Assembly: GCA_004154925.1 (NCBI GenBank)
Contig: QJNS01000062.1
Coordinates: forward strand, 278,511 to 342,510
Direction of reading: 5' to 3'
DNA from: Monosporascus cannonballus
Taxonomy: Eukaryota; Ascomycota; Sordariomycetes; Xylariales
Length of the DNA: 64,000 nt
This document shows, piece by piece, positions 11,766 to 23,819 of this stretch. A program made the position numbers and the translations under genes. The stretch's first letter is position 1. Every line of letters begins with the position of its first letter. A model generated the notes under the pieces. The model ran no database searches. It was not told the DNA's origin and worked only from the letters and a program-made list of their open reading frames with translations.

Positions 11766-14225
11766 TTTCTACGTGACCATAGACGCATCAACTTACCCCG
11801 GCACTTCTCTCATCAGGAAACCACATCGCTGGGCTTGATGTCATCGTTGTCTGTGTGGTTAGAGACTCGCTACCGAGTATCTGGGCCTCTTCGAGACATG
11901 GACGACCTTGGAGTGATATAGGAGTCTGGTTTACCTGGAAAACATGACCTCGGATACCAAGAAATAAACAACTGCCTCAAGGTAAAACCCGGTTACTCCT
12001 GGAGGTTGGGTAGACTCAGATTGGAAGGAGGGGGTGGGGGGCAGGGGGAGGAACGGGAGGCCGACAAGAGGAAAGCGCAGTTTTACTACCGGGCGCCTGA
12101 GGAAGTAGTGCACGCGACTGCGTGCATGACTACGTATCTCCTGGCCGTGTTTTATTTCTGGGATGATGGTTTGCGTTAAAATCTTCGTCTTTTCTCTTAC
12201 TGTTCGGATCGAAGTATTTTCCGTTCCTGTCAACCAGCATCGGAGAATATAATGTCTGGCGTCCTTGGCAAAGAGGTCGCGAACTTCCTGGTTTTCGTGC
12301 GGGCCGAACGTCCGAAGTAAGCCTGCCGGTAGCTTGCGGGGGAAGGTAACAAGCCGACTCTGAACATCAAGACCGGAGTCGGCGTTCCCGCTTATCTCGG
12401 CATGCCCTTAAAAAGACCCCTCTTTGTGTTCTTTGCTAAAGCATTGAAGGGGTGGCAGACTCAGGGAAAAGCTTGTTCATTGCCAACAGCACTGGATGAG
12501 AGGATGCTCAGATCGGTCGGTCATGATTTGGCGTCTTGTGAGCGCATAAGAAGAGACGCCGTGGAAGCTCTGTTGATGTCCCAATAGGCACTAATTCCGT
12601 CGCAATACTCCGGACCTAGTTAGAGGGTCGCGACCTTTACCTAATAGATACCCCTGGATCCGAGGCAAGAGCTTGGCCTTCCAGCCCATCAAGAGCTACC
12701 TGAGTATTGTATCCCAGTAGATACATGCTCTAACCCATGCTTAGGACTCCAACCAAAAGGATATAGGCGTTCTCACTGCCGTGTGACGCGCATTACCTCT
12801 CTGTTTCTTACGCCAATAATGTCTCCATTAACGGCATTATTTACATGCATCGTACTTCCGACACGAGTTGAGGGTTCGACGAAACACAACATTGAGATGA
12901 TGAAAGCTCTGTATAGAATGGACGCCTATTCTAATTAGTTGTGCTAGGCCTGCTAAGAAAAGCCAGTCATTTTCAGCTACATAGTAACAGGCCAAGATAA
13001 AACTACCCTGTCAAGTACCCGTGGGATGCGCTAAAAGCAATGCCCATACTAATATCAGCGTCGCCTGTCTTTGGGTACATTGAGTAAGAGTCATTGCAAT
13101 TATGTATCGCACGTAAACGCGATACCTAACCGGGTAGTTTTACTTCCCCTCCATACTAAGTAACAAGACGTGGAGATGGCTGATGCTAAACGAACCGAAC
13201 AGTTTATTGATTCTGATTCCCCCACCAATGGGTTGTGCTGAAAGTTCCCGAGCTGCCCCTAGATTTCTGTAACTCTTTCTAATAGGTATTTCACCTAGCG
13301 GCTACCATATTAAGTAGCTATCATTTATATGTAATTTCCTCAATTTATCGGGGTCAACTTAAGCCATCGAATTGATGCTGGGCATCAGACTCCCAAATTC
13401 AAATGATAAGTGATCATCATAGGAACTCGTAAACCGAATGTCAACTTTATCCCTGCAACGTTCCTTCTGCGCTCTGCAGCGATTTATGTCGTGATTGAGC
13501 TAATGTCATAGAATAGATCCTTGCAAAGGAAATGATGTTTGGCCGGAAACGCTTGAGTCCGATAATCAAAGGCGTCAAAGTAGCCGCGCTGTTCCACGCG
13601 TGGTAGAGGCGCACATTTATGTTCAGCGCTGACGACTCAAACAATACGAGCGAGAATGCAGACAGATCCCTACCTGTGTGCCAACCCCATGAGAAGGCAA
13701 TAAAGGGTGGCTGTTGCCGAGCCGGTGAAGATGAACCTTCAGCCAATCGATCCTGGCCCCTCCTTTTTCCGGACTCAACTTTCAGCTCTCCCCTAACTGA
13801 GGCCTATGCCTAAACAAGCCATGTTAAATTCTGAAGGGGGTCCCGGAGTGCGACATTGGCATGCAATACTACACCTCAACCGGTGAAGGACTTGGCTTTT
13901 TCCTCTCGCCATCCAGGTCTCAGGTAGAGCATGTCAAGCCACCAGGAATCAACAGTAATGCAGAATTTGGTTCTGGCCAGACGAGCTGAGATGGTCCCCG
14001 AGGCCCGGAGTCGGCGACGCCGCTGTGTTTGAAAGCCGAATTCTAGGTTGCATGGTTCATTAAGGGGTGGCCTACCACGTCTGATTACAAAAACCCCGAC
14101 GTTTGTTGTCGTAGGGCAGAATAAAAAAGACTCTTAAGTTAAACTATGGGTTTTTGGCCCTCCTGTTGCCCAAGCTGAACCATCATCACCGTCGTTGCTG
14201 TTGCTATTTCTCGTTCTTTCGCACA
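11766..14225. other. Gene-poor stretch upstream of the STAND gene
   Basis: No supportable gene. A G-rich tract lies near 12028-12055. A 61-codon frame at 12402-12587 and a 99-codon minus frame at 13447-13746 show no conserved motif. The stretch resembles eroded intergenic DNA, with the promoter of the following large gene at its right end. Confidence 0.45.
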
Positions 14226-17200
14226 ATGATGGGACTGTTGAATACCCCGTCTGGTATGAGCCTTCCCCCTTGCAATAGGGATTGAACTATTAACTAATGT
14301 GTGCTTCCTTACCAGGTCAAGGCGAGTCACACCCGAAGCTAAACAAACTTGCTCCGCAACCTCTAGTGAAGCCTATGGCTCGCGATGCAGAGACAAGCCC
14401 ACCCTCGGATAATGCACCTCGGGTAGATGACTCGGCTGCGAGCCTCGCGCTGTCACCCGTGCTCTCGCCGTCACCGTCGTTCGGCAGTATTCGTGTCAAC
14501 AAGCGTACTACCTCTTACGGCAAACGTGTGAACGTTTCCCGAGGCTCAAATAGTAATATGACGACTATCAACTCGGTGAAGGAGCAATATGCCTCCATTC
14601 GTCAACGGTGTCGACAGGACCTCGGTGCGGGTGTCAACCATTACGCCTTTGACACGTCTCATGCCCATCTCTTGGAATGGATTCGCAATGAGCGTATCAC
14701 GAGACTACCGCATAAGGGTGGTTCATGGGATCGAGTTCTAATTGCCGCGCAATACTTCGCGTTTCAAGTCAACCGATTGCGGGATGCCATTGAATCGTTC
14801 ACCCCAGAATGTGGAGCTGCTTCGCATCTAGTGTACGGCCAGTGCCTGCTTCTGCTAGAGGTAAGTTGTCTCTCTGTCCTTTTAATTCGGCGTGAATAGA
14901 ATCATTGACGGGCGAGAAGCTCGGTCACGAGAATGCGGTCGCACTAGAAACCGCGTTCAACCTATTCTACCAGTTCGGACTTGAGCTCTCTCCTTTGCTG
15001 AAGGCTGAGCATACCCTCGTATTGGTCCCATCCATTATGGAGAATATCGGCCGGGCGTTCTCAGAACTACTTGGTATCGTGGCTGGTGTCGCCATAGCAT
15101 TCTATTCGGCCGTTCATAGCGGCCGACAATCCGCCCATCTTGACATCTACGCGACTTTCAGTGGACCTATAGAGAGCTTTCGGTCCCGAGTCGAGCGCTG
15201 CGCTCATGAGATGTGGACATCCAAACTCCGCTCACATGGATACGACGACGACGGCCATTTTGACCTTCTGCGTAAATGGTTGGCACCGCAAGACTCAGTT
15301 CTTGCTTTCCTAGCTTCGAACCGCATCAACTTGACTAGTCTTCCAGAAGAATACACCTGTACTTGGTTTCAGCCCCACCTAAACCAATTTTTCAAGAACA
15401 GCGAGAAGGTTCTGGTTGTTGAAGGCAAGTCTGGTTCAGGCAAGACGACTCTGGCCAATTGGGTTGTGAACCGGCTCCAAAGACCGGTGTTTGGTCGGGA
15501 GTTGTCTACCTTGAGCTTCTTCTACGGTGAGTTGTTACCCTTCGTGAGTCCCCTAAGAGGGGGTCCTTGACTTACCGGACGGTAGATCCAAACATTGCAG
15601 CTCAGGCGACGTGCCTTGCCATGTTGAAGACCTTCCTATACCAGTTACTGTCACTACGAATTGGTGACATCGGTCTGTTTAACGCTATCTTACAAGCCCA
15701 CGCGGATTCAAACACTCTGTCGACTGCCGAGGATCAGGAAGACAGACTGTGGGAAGCGTTCAGACATGCGCTAGACGTTGTTAGCATTGGCGACACTGAC
15801 AATGACGGCGAAATGCTAGCTATCATTGTAGATGGCCTTGACGAAATGTCGGGCCTCAAGCCTGCTGCTAAACGAGTGGCCACTAGACTCAATGAGTTGG
15901 CACATGACATCCCAGGAGTCCGGGTGATCCAATTCTCCCAGCCCTTGGAGCTGTCGATAGGAGAGAAGATTGAACTATCCTTAGACAACATCTCGGACGA
16001 CATCCAAACGATCATCCGCCAGGGCCTTTCTCGCCACCCCCATTTCGTTCACAGAGACTACGCTGAGCAGGACAGTATCATTGATAACGTCGTCGAGGCT
16101 TCCGATGGCTCGATGCTAATTGCATATCTCTGCGTCCAATACCTGCTTATTCAGGATACACAAGCGAATCTTGGTAAAGCTGTCGAGCTTCTCACCAAAT
16201 CCCGCGGCACCGTGGCCGACCACGTCCAGAGACTCCTTGCGACAGCCAAGCTGGACTCACATAGCAAGGCGGTATTGTCATTCCTCATTACTGCCCAAAG
16301 ACCCCTGAGCCTAGTAGAGATTGAGCAGCTCCTACGCGCAAACTCCACGGGCATCGACGTCGAGGAGACGATCAAGCTAAGCTCCATTTTGAGATCACTC
16401 AGTGCTTTCACGGTCGGTGCTGAGGGCCTCGTAGCGATTCGGCACAACGCCGTTGAGCGAGCCATCCTTTCTATCCCTGATAACTCAAATGTGTCTCTGC
16501 ACCTTAAGGAAAGACACAAGGACTTCTTGATGCGATTATTTGCCAGCGCTAAACGACACCTTCGAGAGAGGGATAGTGAGCCCCGTTTAGATCTCCCGAG
16601 TCATGCAGAGGTCGAAAGAAAGATTGCTTCTCATCGTCTTCTCGAGTATGCGGTCCGATACTGGACTATCCACTTCAAGCTCTCACCCTTGTACAAGATT
16701 CAAGGGGATCTTCAGCTTCCCAAGGAGGTTGCCTCTGTCTTCCCGACTTCAGTCACTTTCGCATTGCTGGAAGCCGGTTGCTGGAAGTCCCAGTCATTCC
16801 CTCACGAAACGATCGAGCTACTTACCATCGCCTTTCGCGTTCGTGAGGCATTGTTCGGTCCTGAGCACCCCGGCGTGCTTCAGTCGGCCGTAATCTGCGC
16901 CATCTTCTACGAGACTGTCCTGTCTCGCCACCATGAAGCAGTGGAGTGGTATGCCCGTGCTGTCAAGATCGGCAAAGTGGTGCTCGGTGTGCATTCAGAA
17001 CTGGTCATCACTTGCTGCAATACCTTGCTTCGCATCTCAGAGACCCTCGTATCAAAGAAACGCACGGAGATCATGACGTACAGGGAAGAGACCTTGCTCA
17101 CGTTGGTTTCTTCCTACACTTACCGTTACGGTGCGTCGTCTAAACAAGTGCTCGAGGTCTACGGGGCACTCGTCAATCTTTACGTCTCCATCTCCGAAGA

Positions 17201-20200
17201 AAAGAAAGTCTCCGAGATTCAAGTGAAGATTCAAGAGATTGACGCCAGCCAGGACAGCCGTCTCGACGAGGGCAAGTCGATGGATAGGCGAATTGATGTC
17301 TACCTTAAGAAGCATGAACATGGTAAAGAGATTGATGAGTTCGACAGGCTGCTCTTTGGTTTCGAACTAGAGGTCGAGGAAACTTGGACGATAGTCCGCG
17401 TTGAAAGCCTGCTTCGCTTTGCGATGGAGCTCATCAGGCGCGAGCAATTCGCCGAGGCCGAAGAGATCTACCTAGATCTCTGGCTCAAGCTCACCGACTA
17501 CTGTCACACGATCCAAGTGTGCGAGTGGCACGAGAAGAAGATCGAGGTCATGCTCAAGTACTCGTCTTTCCTACATACGCACAAGCGAATCGAGGAAGCT
17601 TCGGCTGTTTTAATCTGCTGCTGGAACGAATACTCTGTTCACCAGGTCTCGATGTTTGAGTCAATTATCCTTCTCCTGAAGGAGGTCGCAGTCGCCATGA
17701 AGCTAGTCGGATTGGTCTCGCTGTCGCTGACTGTCTCTCAAAAATGCTGGTCTTGGTTCAAGTCATCCCACAAAGAAAGCTCCACCGCCTTTAAGGAGAT
17801 CGAGGAGCACATTGCCGTCACCTCAAAGGAGATAATGAAGAAGTCGACTACGACCACAGTCACTACGTCATCAGAGAAGGTAATCCGGGAGGTCTTCGAA
17901 TCGTCCTTCACCAGCGAAGAGACCGAGATAACCACCACGACTGTTGAGCTCAGCGAATCCTTGACTTCCATCTATACCGAGCAAGAGCGATGGTCGGAGG
18001 CTATCGCTGTGATCAAGACCACTCTGAGGAAGTCCTGGCCGTCCTTCTTTGCCGAGTCAATCGACAGTATTACAATGACTAGCAAGTTCTCTTCCAAGAG
18101 CATCGAACTCGCCACGAAACTGGCACAATGCTACATCAGCCAGAAGCGATATGAGAAGGCCGAGTACATCTATCTGAGACTCTATAGAGTACATCGAAAG
18201 TCCCGCCGCCTAGATGACGCGGCAGTCATCAAGTACAGCGAACTCTACTTGGACTTCCTCAAGAAGCACGAGATGTTCGGCTTGATGATCAGCTTCTACC
18301 AAGAACTCCTGGTCGAGTATCGCTCCTTTTACGGGCACTCGCACACGAAGACTATCGCCATTTTGTATGCCTTGGGTGACATCTGTCGACGCCACCATCT
18401 GACGCACGGCTACTGGATCGAATACTACCTCGAAATCGTAACTACACTGAACAAAGGTGCCCTGGTCTGCCATGAAGACGCCTTCCGGGCTCTCGTCATA
18501 GTCGCTGAGCACTACTATGAGACTCTGCGCTATTCTGAGTCACTTGTCCACTTCAGGTCTATCATCGCAACTTTCTGCAAGATTGGCACCAAGTTCAAGT
18601 ACTTCGAGGACATCACCGCGACCCAGGCCATCTTCGAGAAGTATTACAAGGCGATCGAAGAAACCAAGATGGAGACTCAAGAGCACGTTAAGTTATTGAA
18701 GGAGATCCGGGAGGCTTGCTTCAAGTATTACGGCGAGTCCTCTTCGATCTCAGTCAGCGTCACGGTTGTACTTGCCGAGGTATGCTCAAAGAGCGAGCAA
18801 TACGAGTTCGAGGCCGCGTCGTACTACGAGCACATCCTCAAACACTCCAAGACGGTCTCGACCACTGTTGTCAAGCGTAGTAAGACCACTCTCAATTCGA
18901 TCTACGTGAAACAGATCACGTCGACGAGCACTTCGACTTCCGTAACCAAGGAGACTATTGAGAAGGCGACCACCATGACGTATGAACGCTACGAGGAAGT
19001 CAGGAAGACTCACTCCTGCTCCCATGAGATAACCCTGGCCCATTTGAAGGACCTTGTGACACTCTATCACAAGCAGCAAAAGATGGAGTTCGCGATCAAA
19101 GAGCTTCGAAGCGTTGTCCTTGACTGCTTCAAAAGCGTGACTTCATCAAAAGAGCTCATTGCAGTTGGCAAGACCATCGCAGCTATATACACATCCTGTG
19201 GCTATACTTCGCACGGTCTTGAACTCGTACGGGAGTTTAAACTGCAGGTCATCTACAATACAGTGTCCAAAGGATGCAGCTTCGACGTCACCAAAGTCGG
19301 GCGCAGCTGCTTCGCCTTCATCGCGTCCTTCGAGTACCATCTCCGAGCCGACTTCTCTCAGACGATCGCGAGCTTCATGGCCGAGCTCCTGGGCGAGTAT
19401 CGGTTCTACGAGCGCTTCGTATCATCCATTCGGGACAAGTCCAAAACGGAGGTTGTCATTCTCCACGCCTCCCGCCTCCGTCGGATCCTGTTCCGAACAC
19501 GTCGCAGCGATGACTTCGACATCATCGAGAGACAGGCGGTGGAGTATTTCTCAGCGACCGAGGTCGAGGTGTTGAAGCAAACGTCGAAGGCCTCGGTGGC
19601 GGCCTTCATAAGGGTGCTGCTCGCCCACTTCTCCGGACGCGGACAGCCCAAGGACTTCGTCGCCTCCGCAGGGCACGCGGCCGTCGCTGAGTTGAAGACT
19701 CTACTGGCAAGTCACAAGTACCAAGCCGCTCTCGATTTGGCTCGATGCACGTTTCAGTTCCTCCTGGTACATGAGGGGCTGGATGACCCGACGGAGATCA
19801 CGCTGGGCTTCCAGCTGTGCCTCATGATGGCCGGCCACGGCGAGTATCGTCAGGAGGTCGCCCCCGATGCCAAGATCCGCGAGGAGATGCTGAAGCTCTC
19901 GCACACCATCCTGATGGAGGTCATCGGCATATGCCAGAAGAGCAATCTCAGCCTTGAGCGCTGCCCCCTCGCCGAGCTCAACGAGCTGATCGCCCTCGTC
20001 GGCGACCAGGACGACCGCAAACTCCTGCAGTGGCTCCTGACCAAGCTCTGGGACTCGCGCGAGCGCCAGACCTCCTGGCCGTCGGAGGCCATGCTCAAAC
20101 TCGGCCAGCGCCTGGTCCAGGCCCGCTTTTCGAACGGGGACTACGCGGTAGCTATCAAGCTTGCGGACGACCTCGTCTACAACCTGCGCCGCGTCCAAGG

Positions 20201-20912
20201 TCCTCGCCACAAGCAGACCCTGGAGATGTATGCGTTGCTCGCTAGTCTGTATACTAGCGCGGGCCAGTACTACCACACGCGGGCCATGGCGATGGCGACA
20301 GACAAAAACAGCTCGACCGCGGAGACCAGTCAGCGCGCATCCCTCATCGCAAGGACATACTTCAGGAAAGCCATAACGACCAACGAGGAAGTGCTCAAGC
20401 TGCTCATCGACAGGAACGCCGATGATAGCGATGAAGACGGAGACGACCAGTACTCCGTCGTCGGCAGCAGCAACCGTGGTTCGGTCATCGGAAGTAGGAG
20501 TTCCTCTCGTCATATCGACCATTTCGTAACCGGCACCAACGGCACCAACGGCGAGAACAAGACGGCCAGCGTGGCCCTCAACGACGTCCAAACGTTCATG
20601 ACGGGCAAGGACGGCAGCGGCACGGCACCGGCCCAAGCCCCAGAGGCAGTACTAGTCGCCGCAGCACGGAGACACCTGAGGCTGCTCAAGCTGGCGGTGC
20701 AGCGCCTCGGTGGCTGGGGCCGACCTACCGCGGGTCACCAGACTCTCGCCTTGACTACCAAGGTCTGGAAGCAGTTCGGACCCGAGCTGAAGATGAAGGA
20801 GGAGGAGGTCATCAGCAGCAAGTGGAAGGTCGACGGGTTCGGAGGCGGCAAGGCAGAGGGCGGTCTCGAAGAGGATGGGTTCAAGGTTCCCGAAAGTTGG
20901 GAAATTTGCTAA
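14226..20912 (+). CDS. Giant STAND-like P-loop NTPase with TPR-like solenoid
   Basis: Model: exons 14226-14253, 14316-14860, 14920-15526 and 15586-20912, 2,168 residues. Splicing of the first intron (GTATGA...TTAACTAAT...CCAG) decides the start; the downstream ATG at 14297 lies inside it. The second acceptor could be 14916 or 14919, both in frame. An N-terminal Ser/Pro-rich tail is followed by a helical domain (about 115-340) resembling the DUF7708-like N-termini of fungal STAND proteins. Walker A GKSGSGKT is at about 360-367 and a Walker B-like IIVDGLDE at about 473-480, as in NACHT-type NTPases. The remaining 1,500 residues are helical repeats with KLC/TPR-like signatures (EAVEWYARAVKIGK, EKAEYIYLRLYRVHRKS, ALGDICRRHH). 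Two Ser/Thr-rich loops interrupt them at about 1145-1180 and 1490-1530. The C-terminus has an acidic, Gly/Ser linker and a short conserved tail. It is probably an ATP-dependent signalling or scaffold protein. The exact function is unknown. Confidence 0.82.
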
Positions 20913-22008
20913 GCGCACGCCGATGGTCGGTACTTACTAATGGTGTCATTTCCTTTGTCAAACTGCGTGGCTGTACAGATTGACCGCTCGTGTTAGTGCA
21001 CGGATATTGTCAACTTAATAATGGGTCTTGTATTGGATTTACCATGTTAGCGGAGCTTTTCTCATTTTCCTTTCTCTTTAAGGCCGGACCTAAATTGTAC
21101 CTAAAAGCCCACTCTATGTAATAGTTATAATGTACTTTGTTGGAGTGAAGGATAATATGTGTTGAGCAGTGGACTATTTGACTCAAAGCCATAACCGTCA
21201 GCACCAACGACCCTCGATGGCACCTAAGCGGTGCAATTGCCTTAGATAGTAGTAGGTATTAACCTTAAACGACCTGATTGGCTTAACCCGAATATTTTAG
21301 TGCGGCCTTCAACCTATCCTTAAAAGTATAGTTGCACCGATCCCTTACATAAAGACTGCAGTTTGGATCTTATACTTTATCCCCTAGGATTCTTGACGTG
21401 GCCTAGACATGACTTGTATTCGTCGAAACGACAGTATTCTTCTTTTAGTTCGCTATGGCGATAACCTCATTTTAAAGGGGAATATCCACTTTAATTCCTC
21501 CGTTGTCTTAGTCCTTTTCATTGCCTTTTTCCAGACGAGGGGTAGAGTCGAGGGTCCTGACGCATGGTGCTTCGTTTGAATGAAGTACCCGACAGAAGGC
21601 CAGAAAGCATGACTAGCAGCAATGCTTTGAAGGTAGTTGCTGTCGTGTTCCTGCTCAGTGCTAGATCGGGGCGAGAGTGACTGGCCATTTTTGGAATGGC
21701 TTGGTTTGCAATCATTATTACAATGTCCTCACACGACTTCGAAAGTACTAAGTACATCAAGCAGCATAGTAGAGAACAGCAGTTGAAGAATACCTGCTTA
21801 ACAGACATGATGGGCAAAGGGCGCCAGGGATTAAACGACATGATCGGGGCCGAGCTCTACTGGAAACGTAGGCATCGACGGAGTCGATTTTAGCGGAACT
21901 CCTTATTATATGGCAGGATGATCAAGTGACATTAAAGACATAGCATCAGATAACCGTTTTAAACCCAACCCTGAAGAACGCAACGGCCAGCACGATAGTT
22001 AAGAAGTA
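20913..22008. other. Intergenic; possible small relic
   Basis: Holds the 3' flank of the STAND gene. At 21518-21893 frames are open on both strands (minus 107 codons, plus a Met-rich piece with GMAWFAIIITM). Neither has a recognisable motif and the plus version is interrupted by a stop. It could be a decayed membrane-protein fragment; I do not call a gene. Confidence 0.4.
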
Positions 22009-22600
22009 TATGTCAGAGTGCCGGTACCCTTTGAGGAAGAGCTCCGTGAAACTTGGGCCTCCTTGAAGGATCAGGGCCCTCCGACCCCTGGCTCCCTTCG
22101 TCCGCAAGAAGTGGCGATGAGGAATCAACAGGCCGAGCTACGCCAGATGTTGAATCGGAGTATCGAATCGCACGAGGCCTTGGATGTGTCGCTTCTGGAA
22201 ATTCGCCCGAGCCGGGAGAAGCGCTTCCGGGAGCAAATCGAAGCTTACAGAGCAAAGGCGGATGGGGCGCTCGGAATGCAGGAAGACGAACATCGGATCG
22301 GGGGAGCGGGTTATCCGGAACTACAAGCGGCAGAGTGCGGGAGCACGAAGCTACTAGCCAAGAATCGCGGCTTTGGAGGCTCAGCGCGGTCGGAAAGGAA
22401 ACGCGTCTGCTGAAGCGGTCAAACAAGGTTACCAACAACTTCGAAAAGAGTACAAAGCTCAACAATCCGCCCTAAGTCATTTCGAACATAGTGAAGAGGA
22501 GCTAAGGCCGAAGTTGGAGCGACTCGGGGCCGAGCTGGAGGAGACGAGAGCGCATCTAGGGTTCAAATGGGGAACTACCGTCCGGGTCAAGACAGGATAG
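22009..22600 (+). pseudogene. Broken coiled-coil ORF
   Basis: Charged, heptad-like sequence runs along the plus strand but changes frame. From about 22021 it reads PFEEELRETWASLKDQ, then RNQQAELRQMLNRSIESH and REKRFREQIEAYRAKADG. Near 22295-22310 the coding signal shifts frame to RVIRNYKRQSAG, meets an in-frame TAG near 22352, then continues ALEAQRGRKGN and SEEELRPKLERLGAELEE to the stop at 22598-22600. No ATG in frame opens it. One frameshift plus one nonsense codon suggest a pseudogene of a coiled-coil protein. The family is not recognised; a sequencing error is a weaker alternative. Confidence 0.5.
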
Positions 22601-23819
22601 ACTTGCCCTTTAATTCAAGGCGGCCTCGGAGCCGGTGAGTCATCCAACCAACATGATTCTGTGCAATACTTATGTTAATTGAGTTCAGTCGTCTCGTGTC
22701 TAACAGCTGATAAGTATTTTCAGGGGGTCGGTCTGAAGTGGAGGTGCTAACAATGCATCGAGGACTGTTGCGTACCATCCAATATCCTGAGAACGACAAC
22801 TAGACACGTTCGGACTTCCAGGGCCGCCTCGAAATCTGGTACCGGAAGGAGTCTTCGCCTGAAACTTGTTTATGAGCGCGAGGTCTTCTCAGGAACAGGG
22901 CGCCTCCAAGTTCAGCCAGAGATTATAGCGTGTAGATGTTGGTTACTAAAACCCGCTATGATCGGAGGCGAAGCCTATGGCCTCAGGCGGAGGAGGACGA
23001 ACGGAAATGGCCCCTATTTGTTGGCGCGGGGATCTTATAGGGAGTCGGAGGAGAGATAGCTGGGGCGTACATTTATGCAACTCCTCTTATTCCGAGGCGT
23101 TGGATGGACCCGCGGAGGAGAAAGGGGGGAAGAAGGGGACCAAGCGAAAAAGGGAGACAAATGCAGACCCGCCAGCATCTGTTGCCTTGACCTTCGCCTT
23201 TCTCCCTTTAATCTGACTAATCAAGGTACAAATAACGCGGACCCCGATACCAGAGCAGAGAATCAACCGTATTGCGTATGTATCTTCATAGCAGCAAATC
23301 CTCTAGTGCCAAGCTATGTAGAATGGTGAACTTGATCTCTGGGACTTCTTGGAACATGCTTGAAATATAATGGCGTCTGCACGGTATCTATTTCATGATC
23401 GCTAGTGACTCTATATATGTACACAGGATAGGAGTTCGTACTGGAGTTTCATTGTCCCATCCTACGGTAGCCCAGCGTTAAAAGAAGCAAAGGCTAATTA
23501 ATCATTTGTTCGTCTCATTTCTAATGAATCTTCGCCGTGGGTATGCTCGCTAAACTCCATGCCCCCGATGCACAATGTTCAACGATGACTGTCCCGATCC
23601 GATGTCGTGTGATCCCCCAGACGAATAACTCCTCATGCTGCAAAATAGGTAGAAAGCGACCTCATACGTAGCAAAGCCGCGTCACGGTGACACTGATCCG
23701 GAGCACCGTCGAGCTCCCATCTTATAGTAAATAAGCCGTTCAGCCTATCAATTCACTCCTCCACATTACCAAGGTACCTCCGGAAAAAAGGATTCCAACA
23801 CTCGCATGATTATCATCCC
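22601..23819. other. Intergenic between coiled-coil relic and deubiquitinase
   Basis: No supportable gene. A purine-rich stretch near 23110-23160 makes Lys/Glu/Gly-rich open frames that look compositional rather than coding. The right end is the 3' flank of the minus-strand deubiquitinase. Confidence 0.45.

Noticed and set aside
12402..13746. Short frames at 12402-12587 (+) and 13447-13746 (-) as genes
   Set aside because: No motif, no splice context, and composition like the surrounding non-coding DNA.
19701..20636. 311-codon minus-strand frame within the giant STAND gene
   Set aside because: Shadow of the GC-rich 3' part of that gene; no motif, and it is fully overlapped by the conserved plus frame.
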